Shown here piece after piece: positions 44,717 through 54,008 of a stretch of DNA of 64,000 nucleotides; the first letter of the stretch is position 1, and each line of letters begins with the position of its first letter. A program made the translations under genes and the position numbers. The DNA is from Dyadobacter tibetensis Y620-1. GTDB lineage: Bacteria > Bacteroidota > Bacteroidia > Cytophagales > Spirosomataceae. Location: assembly GCF_000566685.1 (NCBI RefSeq), contig NZ_AZQN01000002.1:124001-188000 (forward strand), in the 5' to 3' direction. Below the pieces are notes generated by a model that did no database searches, was not told the origin of the DNA, and saw only the letters and a program-made list of their open reading frames with translations.

Positions 44717-46036
44717 TTAACGAATAACAGGCTTACTAGAACCGCTCAATAACAATGCAGCTCCTACTCCCAGCGGCACCAACAGGGCCGCCATTCCGAA
44801 GAAAGGAACATAACTATCTTGGGTCAAGACTGGCACCAGCCAAGTGGTTACTAAAACTCCTAGTACGGCACTTGTACCACTAATACCAGCCAAAGTCCCT
44901 ACAGATTTTCCTGAGAAAAAATCGGACGGTAAAGTTTGTATATTACCAATAGCCACCTGAAATCCTAGCAGTGCGACGAAAATGGCAATCATAGCCTCTT
45001 CGGGAGAATGAACAAATGCACTGGCAATCAGGGCTGGCAACATGATCAGCCCCCCAAGGGTGATACAAAATTTACGAGCTTTAATAACAGGCCATCCACT
45101 TTTAATAAGACGACCTACCAACCAGCCCCCACCGAGACTTCCTATAGCTGCACCTACATAAGGAAACCAAGCGAAGGTTCCTATTTGTTTAATATCAAAC
45201 CCAAATTCATCGTGGAGATATATAGGCAGCCAACTGATAAATAACCACCATACAGGATCTAAACAGAAACGTGAAAGGATAACCGCCCAGGCCTGCTTAT
45301 ATTTTAGCATTTTCTTCAGAGGCAAGGCTACGTCTCCTTGAACCACCTCAGGAGACTGACCATCTAGAATATGAGCTCGCTCTGCCTTAGAAAGCCAAGG
45401 ATGCTTATCCGGGGTAGCCTTGTTGATAATCCACCAGGGAATTATCCAAAGTAGTCCCAGAGCCCCAATAAGCAAAAAGGTAGCACGCCAGCCAATGATC
45501 TCGTAGAAATAGGCGATCAGCGGAGCAGAAATAACGGCTCCCAGGGATGCTCCCGAATTGAATAGCCCTTGTGCAAAGGCACGCTCCCGCACAGGAAACC
45601 ATTCGGCATTAGACTTGGTGGCACCCGGCCAGTTACCTGCTTCCCCCAGCCCAAGCAAGGCTCTAAATAGGGCAAAACTTCCTAAGCCCCTGGCCACTGC
45701 ATGCAACGCTGCGGCAACGGACCATAAGGCGATGGAAATGACAAAGCCCATTCGCGTGCCTACCCGGTCGAACAGCCCCCCCGACAGACTTTGACTCAGT
45801 CCGTAAGCGACCATAAAAACGGATACCACCACGGCATACTGCTCCTTACCAAGCTCCAAATCCTGAGCAATACCTGGCCACATTACGGCCAGGGCATTTC
45901 TATCGATATAATTGATGATGGTCGCTATGGCGATAAGTCCAATGATCCACCATCGCAGTCCACCTACCTCTTCCTTTCTTTCGTCCAGAGGCGTTGCGAT
46001 GTCAGTACCAGAATCGGCAGATGATCTATTTTTCAT
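44717..46036 (-). CDS. MFS uronate transporter (anion:cation symporter-like)
   Basis: The 439-aa inner-membrane protein has 12 predicted helices. It resembles the ACS branch of the MFS (hexuronate/galactonate carriers such as ExuT/DgoT): INYIDRNALAVMWP (about 42-55), LSGGLFDRVGTRMGF in loop 2-3, GLGEAGNWPGATKSNAEWFP (about 131-150), and SGASLGAVISAPLIAYF. It is the last gene of the alginate locus, 23 bp after the cupin gene. It most likely imports alginate-derived unsaturated monouronate or DEH from the periplasm; this is inferred from family and context. Confidence 0.9.
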   Translation of the reverse strand: MKNRSSADSGTDIATPLDERKEEVGGLRWWIIGLIAIATIINYIDRNALAVMWPGIAQDLELGKEQYAVVVSVFMVAYGLSQSLSGGLFDRVGTRMGFVISIALWSVAAALHAVARGLGSFALFRALLGLGEAGNWPGATKSNAEWFPVRERAFAQGLFNSGASLGAVISAPLIAYFYEIIGWRATFLLIGALGLLWIIPWWIINKATPDKHPWLSKAERAHILDGQSPEVVQGDVALPLKKMLKYKQAWAVILSRFCLDPVWWLFISWLPIYLHDEFGFDIKQIGTFAWFPYVGAAIGSLGGGWLVGRLIKSGWPVIKARKFCITLGGLIMLPALIASAFVHSPEEAMIAIFVALLGFQVAIGNIQTLPSDFFSGKSVGTLAGISGTSAVLGVLVTTWLVPVLTQDSYVPFFGMAALLVPLGVGAALLLSGSSKPVIR

Positions 46037-46059
46037 AATTCAGTTATTAATTTTTTTGA

Positions 46060-46437
46060 TTAAACATCATTCTCTTGAGCTACCTCTTCCTGAGATGCCA
46101 CCATAAAGTCCTCACGAATGGGGCTAAACACATCTATTAATACGCCAGCCTCCGTACAAAGTGCTCCATGAGGTGCATGAGGTGGAATATAAAAAACATC
46201 TCCGGTTTTCAATAATTTTGTTTCAGCCCCAATGGTTACTTCAAAGGCCCCACTTTCTACATAAGTCACCTGACTATGAAAATGATCGTGAATAGGACCG
46301 ATACTTCCTTTCTGAAACTCCGCCTTGACCAGCATAATCTGATCATCGTAAGCCATTACCTTACGGCGAACGCCCTCACCTACGGTTTCCCAATTTAACT
46401 CCTCGTCTTTAATAAACTTTTCACTAAGGTATTTCAT
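46060..46437 (-). CDS. kdgF: KdgF-like cupin (unsaturated uronate linearising enzyme)
   Basis: The 125-aa single-cupin protein has metal-site residues in GPIHDHFHSQVTYVESG (about 47-63) and PPHAPHGAL (about 85-93). This layout and its place between SusD and a uronate transporter match KdgF, which promotes conversion of unsaturated monouronates into the open-chain ketouronate DEH. The gene starts 21 bp after the SusD gene stop. The protein has no signal peptide, so it acts in the cytoplasm. The exact assignment is family plus context. Confidence 0.85.
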   Translation of the reverse strand: MKYLSEKFIKDEELNWETVGEGVRRKVMAYDDQIMLVKAEFQKGSIGPIHDHFHSQVTYVESGAFEVTIGAETKLLKTGDVFYIPPHAPHGALCTEAGVLIDVFSPIREDFMVASQEEVAQENDV

Positions 46438-46458
46438 GATAGATTTGATTATGATATA

Positions 46459-47844
46459 TTAATAACCTGGATTTTGTTTGATGATTCCTTTACTAAGGTC
46501 AATATCCCTTTGAGGTATCGGATATAGCAGGCGGAAGTCTTCCACCGTTACATTACGGCCTATAATATTGAAATGTTTCTTCATGGCCTCCACAGCAGTT
46601 CCCCAACGTAGAAGGTCGTACCAGCGGTAGTTCTCAAAGGCCAGTTCGACACGTCTTTCATTTTCTACAGCCGCCATGAGGCCCTCCTTTGTTGACACAT
46701 CAGCGGCCGCTAAGGGCAACAAACTGGAACGTTCTCTCACCTGGTTCAAGGGAGCCAGTGCCACTGCTGCTGCCTCGTTGAGTTGAGTCAATACTTCCGC
46801 ATACATCAGCAACACATCGGCATAGCGAAGTACGATCCAATCTGTGCCAGCATCGCGGCGGGCACCCGTGTTGGCGGCGTCGGGAAATTTATTCACAAAG
46901 GCATCCGAGCCAGAACCCAAAACCGAAGTCGCCATACGCTTGCTGTCATTACTATACAATCCAAGCAAATCCGACATGGGCTTCAAACCCCTCGTAGCGC
47001 CGTCTTTAGAGAAATCATACGAAAAACCTTGTCCCTCCCCATTAGCGGCGGAGCGGTAGCGAATAGCGAAGATGATTTCATTATTCATTTCTGCACCAGG
47101 ACTGAAGACATCGGCATAATTGGGACGCAACTGATAATTTTTACTGGCTATTACCGTTTCAAGCAAGTCTTTCGCGCCTGCGTAGTTCTTTTGAGTTAAA
47201 TATACCTTGGCTAACAAGGCTTGAGCGGCTCCCTTGGTAGCTCGGCCTAAGTAGGCAGCATCCCATTTTACTGGAAGATTACTCTCCGCAACCAGAAGAT
47301 CGGCTACGATCTGCTGGTAAACGGTGGCCGATGCTACTCGGGCTAAAGACTTCTCGTCGTCCACCTCTACAGAAGTCAATGGCATTGGAACATCGCCAAA
47401 CAAACGCACTAGATTGAAAAATTGAAGGGCTCTTACAAACTTGGCTTCTCCTTCAAATTCGGCTTTTTTGTTTGCCTCGGTAACATTTGGCAAGTATTTA
47501 AGAACAATATTGCAACGAGCTACAGTGGCATAGCTCGTAACCCAAAAGGTATTTACGAAATCATTTGAAGGTGTTTCGTTGAAATTCTCGATCGCAGCCC
47601 ATTCCCCTTCTAGATTGGCAGGAGAAATATTGTCGCTTCGGAGTTCCGTTAATTGAATTTCAGCAGGCACCACCTTTTGTAGGGCATCATAAATATTCAA
47701 TACACCAGTTTCTACTTCAGCGGTAGTTTTAAAATAGTTTTCTTCTACCAGGGCCGATTCTGGCTTTAGGTCGAGGAAATTTTCTGTGTTACATCCCGAT
47801 AGTATGAATACACATGCAAGCTTAATAAAATGAGACTTTTTCAT
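46459..47844 (-). CDS. SusD/RagB family outer membrane glycan-binding lipoprotein
   Basis: I chose the start at 47844 (461 aa), which gives MKKSHFIKLACVFILSGC, a clean lipoprotein signal; the ATG at 47856 adds four residues. SusD features include LDLKPES after the Cys, ATVARCNIVLKYLPN (TPR-like helices), FVRALQFFNLVRLFGDVPM (about 136-154), ALLAKVYLTQKNYAGA and the C-terminal RRVELAFENYRWYDLLRWG and NPGY end. It caps the neighbouring SusC transporter and binds oligosaccharides, here presumably alginate oligomers. The gap to susC is 24 bp. Confidence 0.95.
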   Translation of the reverse strand: MKKSHFIKLACVFILSGCNTENFLDLKPESALVEENYFKTTAEVETGVLNIYDALQKVVPAEIQLTELRSDNISPANLEGEWAAIENFNETPSNDFVNTFWVTSYATVARCNIVLKYLPNVTEANKKAEFEGEAKFVRALQFFNLVRLFGDVPMPLTSVEVDDEKSLARVASATVYQQIVADLLVAESNLPVKWDAAYLGRATKGAAQALLAKVYLTQKNYAGAKDLLETVIASKNYQLRPNYADVFSPGAEMNNEIIFAIRYRSAANGEGQGFSYDFSKDGATRGLKPMSDLLGLYSNDSKRMATSVLGSGSDAFVNKFPDAANTGARRDAGTDWIVLRYADVLLMYAEVLTQLNEAAAVALAPLNQVRERSSLLPLAAADVSTKEGLMAAVENERRVELAFENYRWYDLLRWGTAVEAMKKHFNIIGRNVTVEDFRLLYPIPQRDIDLSKGIIKQNPGY

Positions 47845-47868
47845 AATGGTATACATTTACGGTAACAA

Positions 47869-50800
47869 TTATAGATCAATGTTCAATCCTAATGAGATGG
47901 TACGAGCGATAGGATAAGCCCCTTTCTGCCATCCCTTTTTCAATGGATCAGCCTCGAAATCAGGAGAAATCCCTTCTGGATTCAAACCAGTATAGTTTTT
48001 GGCCATACTAAATACCAGATTCGCCGCACTGGCATATACCCTAAGACCTGATAATCCAATTTTTTTGGATACAGATGCAGGTACAGAATACCCTAGATTA
48101 AGATTTCTAAGTGCTACATAAGAGGCATCCTGAACGTTATAATCTGTTTCGGTTTTCAACCGAGCAAAAGCTTGCTCCTCCTTGGAATAATTCAGGTATG
48201 AACTTACGGCTGCAGTCGCATATTGCGTCTCATAATAGTTCGGGTCTATATTATAGATCTTGGCTCCGTGAGATCCCTGCCATACCATACTCAAATCAAA
48301 GGCTTTATATTTAAAGGTATTGGTAGCTCCCCAGGTAAACTTTGGATAGGGACTACCTAATACCTTACGGTCATTTAGATCAATTTTTCCATTCCCGTCT
48401 ATATCCTTTACAAAGATCCGCTCTGCGGCCACTCCAATTGGCCAGTAGTTGGTTCCTTTCAAGGAGACTTCACGGTCAGATTCATAACCATAAAACTGAA
48501 CGAGAGGCTGACCCACTTTAGCTAAGAAGTAGTTATTACGCTTGGTATCACCATTGCTGATCAACTGTTCACTTCCACCAAAATCCTTGAGTTCATTCTT
48601 TACTGTGGCTCCAACTAAATTAACTGTCCACGAGAAATTTGGCTTGGCTATTACTCTTCCAGTTACTTCAAATTCAAGTCCCCGATTTTCTACTTTTCCA
48701 CGATTTACCCAATAGCCATCAAATCCAGTAACACCAGGAATAGGCAGGTATAATAACAATTGGTCTGTTGTAGATTTGTAAGCATCTACTGCCAAGCGAA
48801 GACGGTCGTTGAAGAACCCCATATCTACACCCGCATTTAAAGAAAACGTGCGTTCCCATCCTAAATTCCGGTTGGCATAAGATGCGACATTAAATCCTGG
48901 AACCACCGCTTCGTTAGTGCCTAAAACTGCACCGCTAGGAGCCACCGTTGCAAAGGCACGATAGTTACCAATATTATTGCTACCGGTAGCCCCATAACTC
49001 ATCCGGAGTTTAAGCTCGCTAAGCGTACGATTTCCCTGAAGGAATGGCATCTGGCTTACACGCCATCCGAATGAGGCCGAAGGAAAGTATCCCCAACGAT
49101 TGTTTGATCCAAAGCGAGAGCTACCATCCATACGCGAGCCTACAGAAAGCAGGTAGGTATCGTCGTAAGAATAGTTGACACGCGCCAATGCCGATAGTAA
49201 ACGGTTTTTCTGGCGGTTCGTTGACAGGGCCGAAGCAGTACCAGCATTGAGCGTCTCTATATTATCAGTTGCAAAATTAATGGCTGAGGACGAAGAAGTA
49301 TTGGTAACCGTACCCTGTGCCGTCCATCCTGCTACTACATCCAGATCATGCTTGCCGATGGTAGTTTTATAATTAAAGATATTTTCATTCAACCAGTCAA
49401 TTACCCGACTGTTGCTATACTGACCTAAGGTACTCGCCTTTGCTGCTGCCGCTCCCTGAATCAGCTCATCGACACGGGCCCATGAGGCCCTATAAAAATA
49501 ATTATCCTGTTGCCTGGTGTAGACCCCAATAGATGTACGAAAGCTTAAACCTTTTAAGATATTCCAATTAACAAAGGAATTGCTTAAGGTACGCAATTCT
49601 GTATTGTACATATTCTGGCCCATTACCTGGGTATATCCGTTATTATCACCAGTGGCCGAAAGACTGAGCAAGCCAGTTCCCTTATAAAAACTGTTTCTAC
49701 TAGGATCGAAATCACGTTGATGAAAATTAGAACCAACTGGTTTTCCACTTACTGCGGCAGTCTCTTCATTATGATACAGGGGCATCCAGGGGGCAATCGA
49801 GCGAATCGCATCATGAATAGAAATAGGCATTTCATTCTGAACGGCATAGGAAGGATTGATACTCACACCCATGTCCACATTTTTACCCAACTTAAAATCT
49901 ACGTTTGCTCTTAGGTTAAACTTGGTATAATCGTTTTTCAATACCACTCCCTTGTCTTTCAATACCCCTGCTGAAATATAAAATTTTGCATTTTCATTTC
50001 CTCCTCTGGCACTGAATTGATAATTCTGGAAACTACCTTTTCTAAAAATAACATCCTGAGGGTCGGTATTGGCATTGAATCGTTGAGCTAATGTTATCTG
50101 ATCCGAGATAATTCCTTCATTATCTCTTTTGACAAAATCTGTCCACTCGTCCAAGGAGGGAATATCCAGTCTTTTAGCAACTTCTTTGAAACCACCATTA
50201 ATATTAAAGCTGATCTTTGTTTTGCCAGATTTACCCGATTTGGTGGTTACCATAATTACTCCATTTGCGCCCCTTGATCCATAAATTGCTGCAGAAGCGG
50301 CATCCTTTAACACCTCTATGGATTCCACATCGTTCATATCGATAGCCGATAAGTCGGTAGGGACTGGATAACCATCCACCACGATTAGCGGCGAAGAGCT
50401 TGCCGTAATGGAGGCCGAACCACGAACCTGAATCGTCGGTGCCGAACCCGACTGCGCATTATTGGTCTGTATCTGTACCCCTGCCAGTTTACCTATAAGC
50501 GCCTGGTCGGCCCGGGCAACCGGAATTTGGTTCAGATTCTCCGTAGAAACTTTTCCCACCGACCCTGTCATATGAGATTTGCGCTGCGTCCCATAACCTA
50601 CCACAACTACCTCGCTAAGAGTTTGGTTTTCCTCCGTCATGGTAATATCGAGGGTGGATTGATTAGCAATTACCTTTTCAATAGTTTTGAAGCCAATATA
50701 GCTAAAAACCAATGTGGTATTCTGTTGAAGATTGGAAAGCTGATAAGTTCCATTGGCGTCAGTAGAGGTACCTATACTCGTGCCCTTGGCAGTAATGGTA

Positions 50801-50934
50801 ACACCAGGAAGAGCCTCACCGGCTACATCAGTAACCTTCCCTGACACTTGTAACCCTTGTGCCCAGCTGTTGGACACCGAAACAAGACCCAGTATTATCA
50901 AACTTAATAGTCGAATTGTAATATACTTTTTCAT
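47869..50934 (-). CDS. SusC/RagA family TonB-linked outer membrane transporter
   Basis: The 1021-aa protein has a signal peptide (about 1-26, ending SWAQ). A carboxypeptidase-D-regulatory-like domain follows (VSGKVTDVAGEALPGVTI, about 30-110), then the plug with SEVVVVGYGTQRKSHMTGS and IEVLKDAASAAIYGSRGANG, and a long beta barrel. It imports glycan fragments together with SusD, encoded next. As the locus also encodes PL6 and PL17 lyases, alginate oligosaccharides are the likely cargo. It starts 54 bp after the PL17 gene. Confidence 0.96.
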   Translation of the reverse strand: MKKYITIRLLSLIILGLVSVSNSWAQGLQVSGKVTDVAGEALPGVTITAKGTSIGTSTDANGTYQLSNLQQNTTLVFSYIGFKTIEKVIANQSTLDITMTEENQTLSEVVVVGYGTQRKSHMTGSVGKVSTENLNQIPVARADQALIGKLAGVQIQTNNAQSGSAPTIQVRGSASITASSSPLIVVDGYPVPTDLSAIDMNDVESIEVLKDAASAAIYGSRGANGVIMVTTKSGKSGKTKISFNINGGFKEVAKRLDIPSLDEWTDFVKRDNEGIISDQITLAQRFNANTDPQDVIFRKGSFQNYQFSARGGNENAKFYISAGVLKDKGVVLKNDYTKFNLRANVDFKLGKNVDMGVSINPSYAVQNEMPISIHDAIRSIAPWMPLYHNEETAAVSGKPVGSNFHQRDFDPSRNSFYKGTGLLSLSATGDNNGYTQVMGQNMYNTELRTLSNSFVNWNILKGLSFRTSIGVYTRQQDNYFYRASWARVDELIQGAAAAKASTLGQYSNSRVIDWLNENIFNYKTTIGKHDLDVVAGWTAQGTVTNTSSSSAINFATDNIETLNAGTASALSTNRQKNRLLSALARVNYSYDDTYLLSVGSRMDGSSRFGSNNRWGYFPSASFGWRVSQMPFLQGNRTLSELKLRMSYGATGSNNIGNYRAFATVAPSGAVLGTNEAVVPGFNVASYANRNLGWERTFSLNAGVDMGFFNDRLRLAVDAYKSTTDQLLLYLPIPGVTGFDGYWVNRGKVENRGLEFEVTGRVIAKPNFSWTVNLVGATVKNELKDFGGSEQLISNGDTKRNNYFLAKVGQPLVQFYGYESDREVSLKGTNYWPIGVAAERIFVKDIDGNGKIDLNDRKVLGSPYPKFTWGATNTFKYKAFDLSMVWQGSHGAKIYNIDPNYYETQYATAAVSSYLNYSKEEQAFARLKTETDYNVQDASYVALRNLNLGYSVPASVSKKIGLSGLRVYASAANLVFSMAKNYTGLNPEGISPDFEADPLKKGWQKGAYPIARTISLGLNIDL

Positions 50935-50988
50935 CGGTCATTGTATTTAGATTGTGATATTCCTAAACCAGAAATCAATTAATTTTTC

Positions 50989-53172
50989 TTATAAGAAGCG
51001 TGAAGAATATGGTCCTTTCCAGCTGAAAATTTGACCATCCAGGGTTACGGAGTGAGTCATTGATGGGTTCGCATCGATATTGCTTAAGGCTATCCGGAAA
51101 GCCCTGCCATTTCGAAACTGTACATCAACAATAGTAGCATCAGGCTGATCGTATCGGATTTTGATGTCAGCAACCTCACTTTCTGCTCCGTTGGCTATTT
51201 CTGCCTTTGGATCAAAGGCACCATGCGGCTCAATCACGGAGGCAAATGTGCCTCCCTGAGCCCAATTCTGACGAACCATGAAGGCTGTCTCGGGACGTAG
51301 GTTAAACTTTGGATCATTAGCACCTACACGCATCATGATCAATTGAGTAGTCGAATCGACTGCTGTTGTTACTGAGTAAAATTTTTCTCCATTTAGCCAG
51401 GTTAAACGGGCAGGTGAGATTTTTGGTGTGGCATAGGCTTGTTTCCATAGGTGTTCATACCCATTCTGGTTTCCTAACGCCTTCTGTAATGTTGTCTCCG
51501 CCTCGTAGGGGAAATTGGTGTTAATAAGATGACCGCTATAGTAAAAAGGCAGGTCGTACTGATGTTGTTTTTCAGAACTTACCCTGAAAATATCCAGTAT
51601 AATTGGGTAAGTTAAACTACTATCTTTAAGCAGTATAAGAGTCCGCTGCAGGCCTACATTAGGGTAAGCTGTCGTAGAACGGGCACTTACAATCTGCTGA
51701 TCGGGATGAGAAATATCCGAGAAGAAGAGTTTTCCCGACTCTTTTTCGGCAACCTTCTCTTTTCCTTGAAAATGCGACTGCTCGTCCACAGTAACCGTGT
51801 TATGCGCAATTGTCTGCATGGCAAAACTATGGTTTTCGGGTAGATAACGCCCTCCTGCCTTAGGCTCTACATTTAAGAAGCGTGCAGCACCATAGTCGGA
51901 AAGAATTTCATTACCCCCATCGTAAAGTGCCAGCATAAGTTTGTCAAAATGTCCGTGAGAAAGTCCATGACCTGTATATTTAAATAACAAACTCATCTGA
52001 CCTTGCTCAGCTCGTAATAAAGCCATACCTCCGTCCTGACCTTGAGCACCATCCGTAAACAGTATGGATTTGCGTACGAATCGAGGACTTTTACCCTTCA
52101 TCATAAGGTCCATCTTGGCGATTTTTGTTCCACCTACTGTTAGTAAAACCCGCTCCTGCTGTCTTGCTATTTCTAGGAGGGAGGCATCTTCTCCATAACG
52201 CTGGAAAACGATGGCCAGGGCTGTAACCATCTCTCTGGTATCCCACCCCTTTTCCTTCAGAGCGTCATTAATAGGTAAAAACTTTCCTTTTGAATCGGTT
52301 TGTTGTAGCGCTGCGTAAAATGCCTTTTTCAAAATTTGATTTCTGTATTCAAATATCTTACGCTCAGGCATATTTTGTTCTATTGCTTGTGCAAACAAAA
52401 AGAACGGCAAAAGGGCGTAACGTACATAATATGGCCCCTCTGTATAAAATCCATCTGGAGAAAATAAATTATCCAGTTGAGACAAAAAACCACCCTTTCC
52501 ATCCATTTTGGTACCCAGGAGTGCCTGCTGTACCAAGTGTTGATCTCTCAACACAAAACCAGTCATACCCACCGCCGAGACTGCCCAAACGCCATGGTTA
52601 TGGACCAGATTGAACCAGGACTCGAGGTCCTTGGTAAGGAAACTACTCATAGGACGAAATACGCCTTCCTCAATTTTTTTTCGTTCACCTGCCGTCAAAC
52701 CGGCCGCAATGGCATCGTAACCCTGTATGCTATACGCAATCCAGTTACAATCGTTAAGGGCCTGATGAAAGAGCCGACCTGGTGAAGAGCCTTTAGCCTG
52801 CGGATGATTCCCTAAAGAGGGTATCAGCTCACTATACACCAAAAGCATATTTTTTACGAAATCGGCATACCGTTGGTCTTTCCCTATAGCATAAATGATC
52901 CCGGCAGCATGCATTGCCTGATAATTACGTTTATGCTGCTCGTGCGTATACCCGCCCGCCGGATCTTTCGGCACTGGAACGTCCATGGGTCTCTTCAATG
53001 CTTCTGCGGCAAGCTGCTCCAACTCAGCATAGCTTTTGTTTAGCAAAGGATACTTACCAAGAGACTCCCGTACGGCCTTCACGTCCTGAGACGTGGTCAA
53101 GATGGCTTGCTGTCCGAAACTAGGAGCAGCCTGAACGGATATCATTACCAGTAGTAAATAGAGAAAACGCAT
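50989..53172 (-). CDS. PL17-type oligoalginate lyase (heparinase II/III fold)
   Basis: The 727-aa enzyme has a signal peptide ending SFGQQ (about 22). The N-terminal (alpha/alpha) toroid domain contains NLVHNHGVWAVSAVGMTG (Asn192-His193) and GFYTEGPYYVRYAL (Tyr249), which fit the catalytic Asn, His and Tyr of characterised PL17 enzymes with a constant offset. The C-terminal heparinase II/III beta-sheet domain has GLSHGHFDKLMLALYDGG and LPENHSFAMQTIAHNTVTVD. PL17 enzymes cleave alginate oligomers exolytically to unsaturated monouronate. The signal implies periplasmic action. It lies between SDR and susC genes. Confidence 0.93.
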   Translation of the reverse strand: MRFLYLLLVMISVQAAPSFGQQAILTTSQDVKAVRESLGKYPLLNKSYAELEQLAAEALKRPMDVPVPKDPAGGYTHEQHKRNYQAMHAAGIIYAIGKDQRYADFVKNMLLVYSELIPSLGNHPQAKGSSPGRLFHQALNDCNWIAYSIQGYDAIAAGLTAGERKKIEEGVFRPMSSFLTKDLESWFNLVHNHGVWAVSAVGMTGFVLRDQHLVQQALLGTKMDGKGGFLSQLDNLFSPDGFYTEGPYYVRYALLPFFLFAQAIEQNMPERKIFEYRNQILKKAFYAALQQTDSKGKFLPINDALKEKGWDTREMVTALAIVFQRYGEDASLLEIARQQERVLLTVGGTKIAKMDLMMKGKSPRFVRKSILFTDGAQGQDGGMALLRAEQGQMSLLFKYTGHGLSHGHFDKLMLALYDGGNEILSDYGAARFLNVEPKAGGRYLPENHSFAMQTIAHNTVTVDEQSHFQGKEKVAEKESGKLFFSDISHPDQQIVSARSTTAYPNVGLQRTLILLKDSSLTYPIILDIFRVSSEKQHQYDLPFYYSGHLINTNFPYEAETTLQKALGNQNGYEHLWKQAYATPKISPARLTWLNGEKFYSVTTAVDSTTQLIMMRVGANDPKFNLRPETAFMVRQNWAQGGTFASVIEPHGAFDPKAEIANGAESEVADIKIRYDQPDATIVDVQFRNGRAFRIALSNIDANPSMTHSVTLDGQIFSWKGPYSSRFL

Positions 53173-53222
53173 TTTAAGGATGGAAAGGGTGCTAAATAAA
53201 ATTATAAATTTACAGGAGGATC

Positions 53223-53978
53223 CTAAATAAAATAGGTTCCGCCATTAATTTCCATAGAGGCGCCAGTTACGAAACTCGCTTCGGGCGAGGCCAGGAATTT
53301 TACTAACTCTGCTACTTCTTCAGCCTTACCCTCCCGACGTAATGGGGTCATGCCTGCTACTTTCTCACGAACTTCAGATTTGGTGAAGGTATCATGGAAG
53401 GTCGTGGCAATCATCCCTGGAGATACGGCGTTAACCCGTATTCCCTTAGGCCCTAGCTCCTTGGCAAGGCCGCGGGTGAAAGTCAACACCGCCCCTTTGG
53501 CTGTAGCATAAGCGATAGCGCCAGGTCCTCCTCCATCGCGTGCCGCTTGAGAAGAAAAGTTTACGATCGCCCCACCCGGACTCATAAACGGTACGGAATA
53601 TTTGGAGACTAAAAAGGCCGATTTAAGATTTACGTCCATAACAAAGTCCCAAAACTCCACATCCATTTCTTCAATGGTTTTACGTGCAACCAGTCCACCT
53701 ACTACGTTCACAACGATGTCAATCTGTTGCCCAAATTGCTCTACACAGGCACTAACCATCTTTTGAACCTGATCGGCTTTGGTCATGTCACCTTGTACTG
53801 CTATGGCCTCTCCGCCGGCTTCGGCAATCATTTCCTTGGTTTCGGCCGCTTGCTCCTCCGAATCAAAATAGTTGAAGCAAACCTTGGCACCAGCCTTAGC
53901 GAGCAAAATAGAAATCTGACGACCTATGTCCCGACCTCCACCGGTAACGATGGCCACTTTACCTTGTAAGTTGTTCAT
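53223..53978 (-). CDS. SDR family oxidoreductase, likely DEH reductase
   Basis: The 251-aa classical short-chain dehydrogenase has the cofactor motif TGGGRDIG (12-19), NVVGG (91-95), a catalytic Ser at about 142-143 (NFSSQAARDGG) and Tyr157/Lys161 in IAYATAKGA, and it ends in MEINGGTYFI. In alginate loci, SDR enzymes reduce 4-deoxy-L-erythro-5-hexoseulose uronate (DEH) to 2-keto-3-deoxygluconate. Its place between PL6 and PL17 genes supports this role. The cofactor preference was not determined. It is cytoplasmic and 30 bp downstream of the PL6 gene. Confidence 0.88.
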   Translation of the reverse strand: MNNLQGKVAIVTGGGRDIGRQISILLAKAGAKVCFNYFDSEEQAAETKEMIAEAGGEAIAVQGDMTKADQVQKMVSACVEQFGQQIDIVVNVVGGLVARKTIEEMDVEFWDFVMDVNLKSAFLVSKYSVPFMSPGGAIVNFSSQAARDGGGPGAIAYATAKGAVLTFTRGLAKELGPKGIRVNAVSPGMIATTFHDTFTKSEVREKVAGMTPLRREGKAEEVAELVKFLASPEASFVTGASMEINGGTYFI

Positions 53979-54008
53979 GCTTGTATATATAAATTGTAAA
54001 AAAAATGC

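Noticed and set aside
46783..47199. 138-codon plus-strand open frame
   Set aside because: Antisense to the susD gene, which is well supported.
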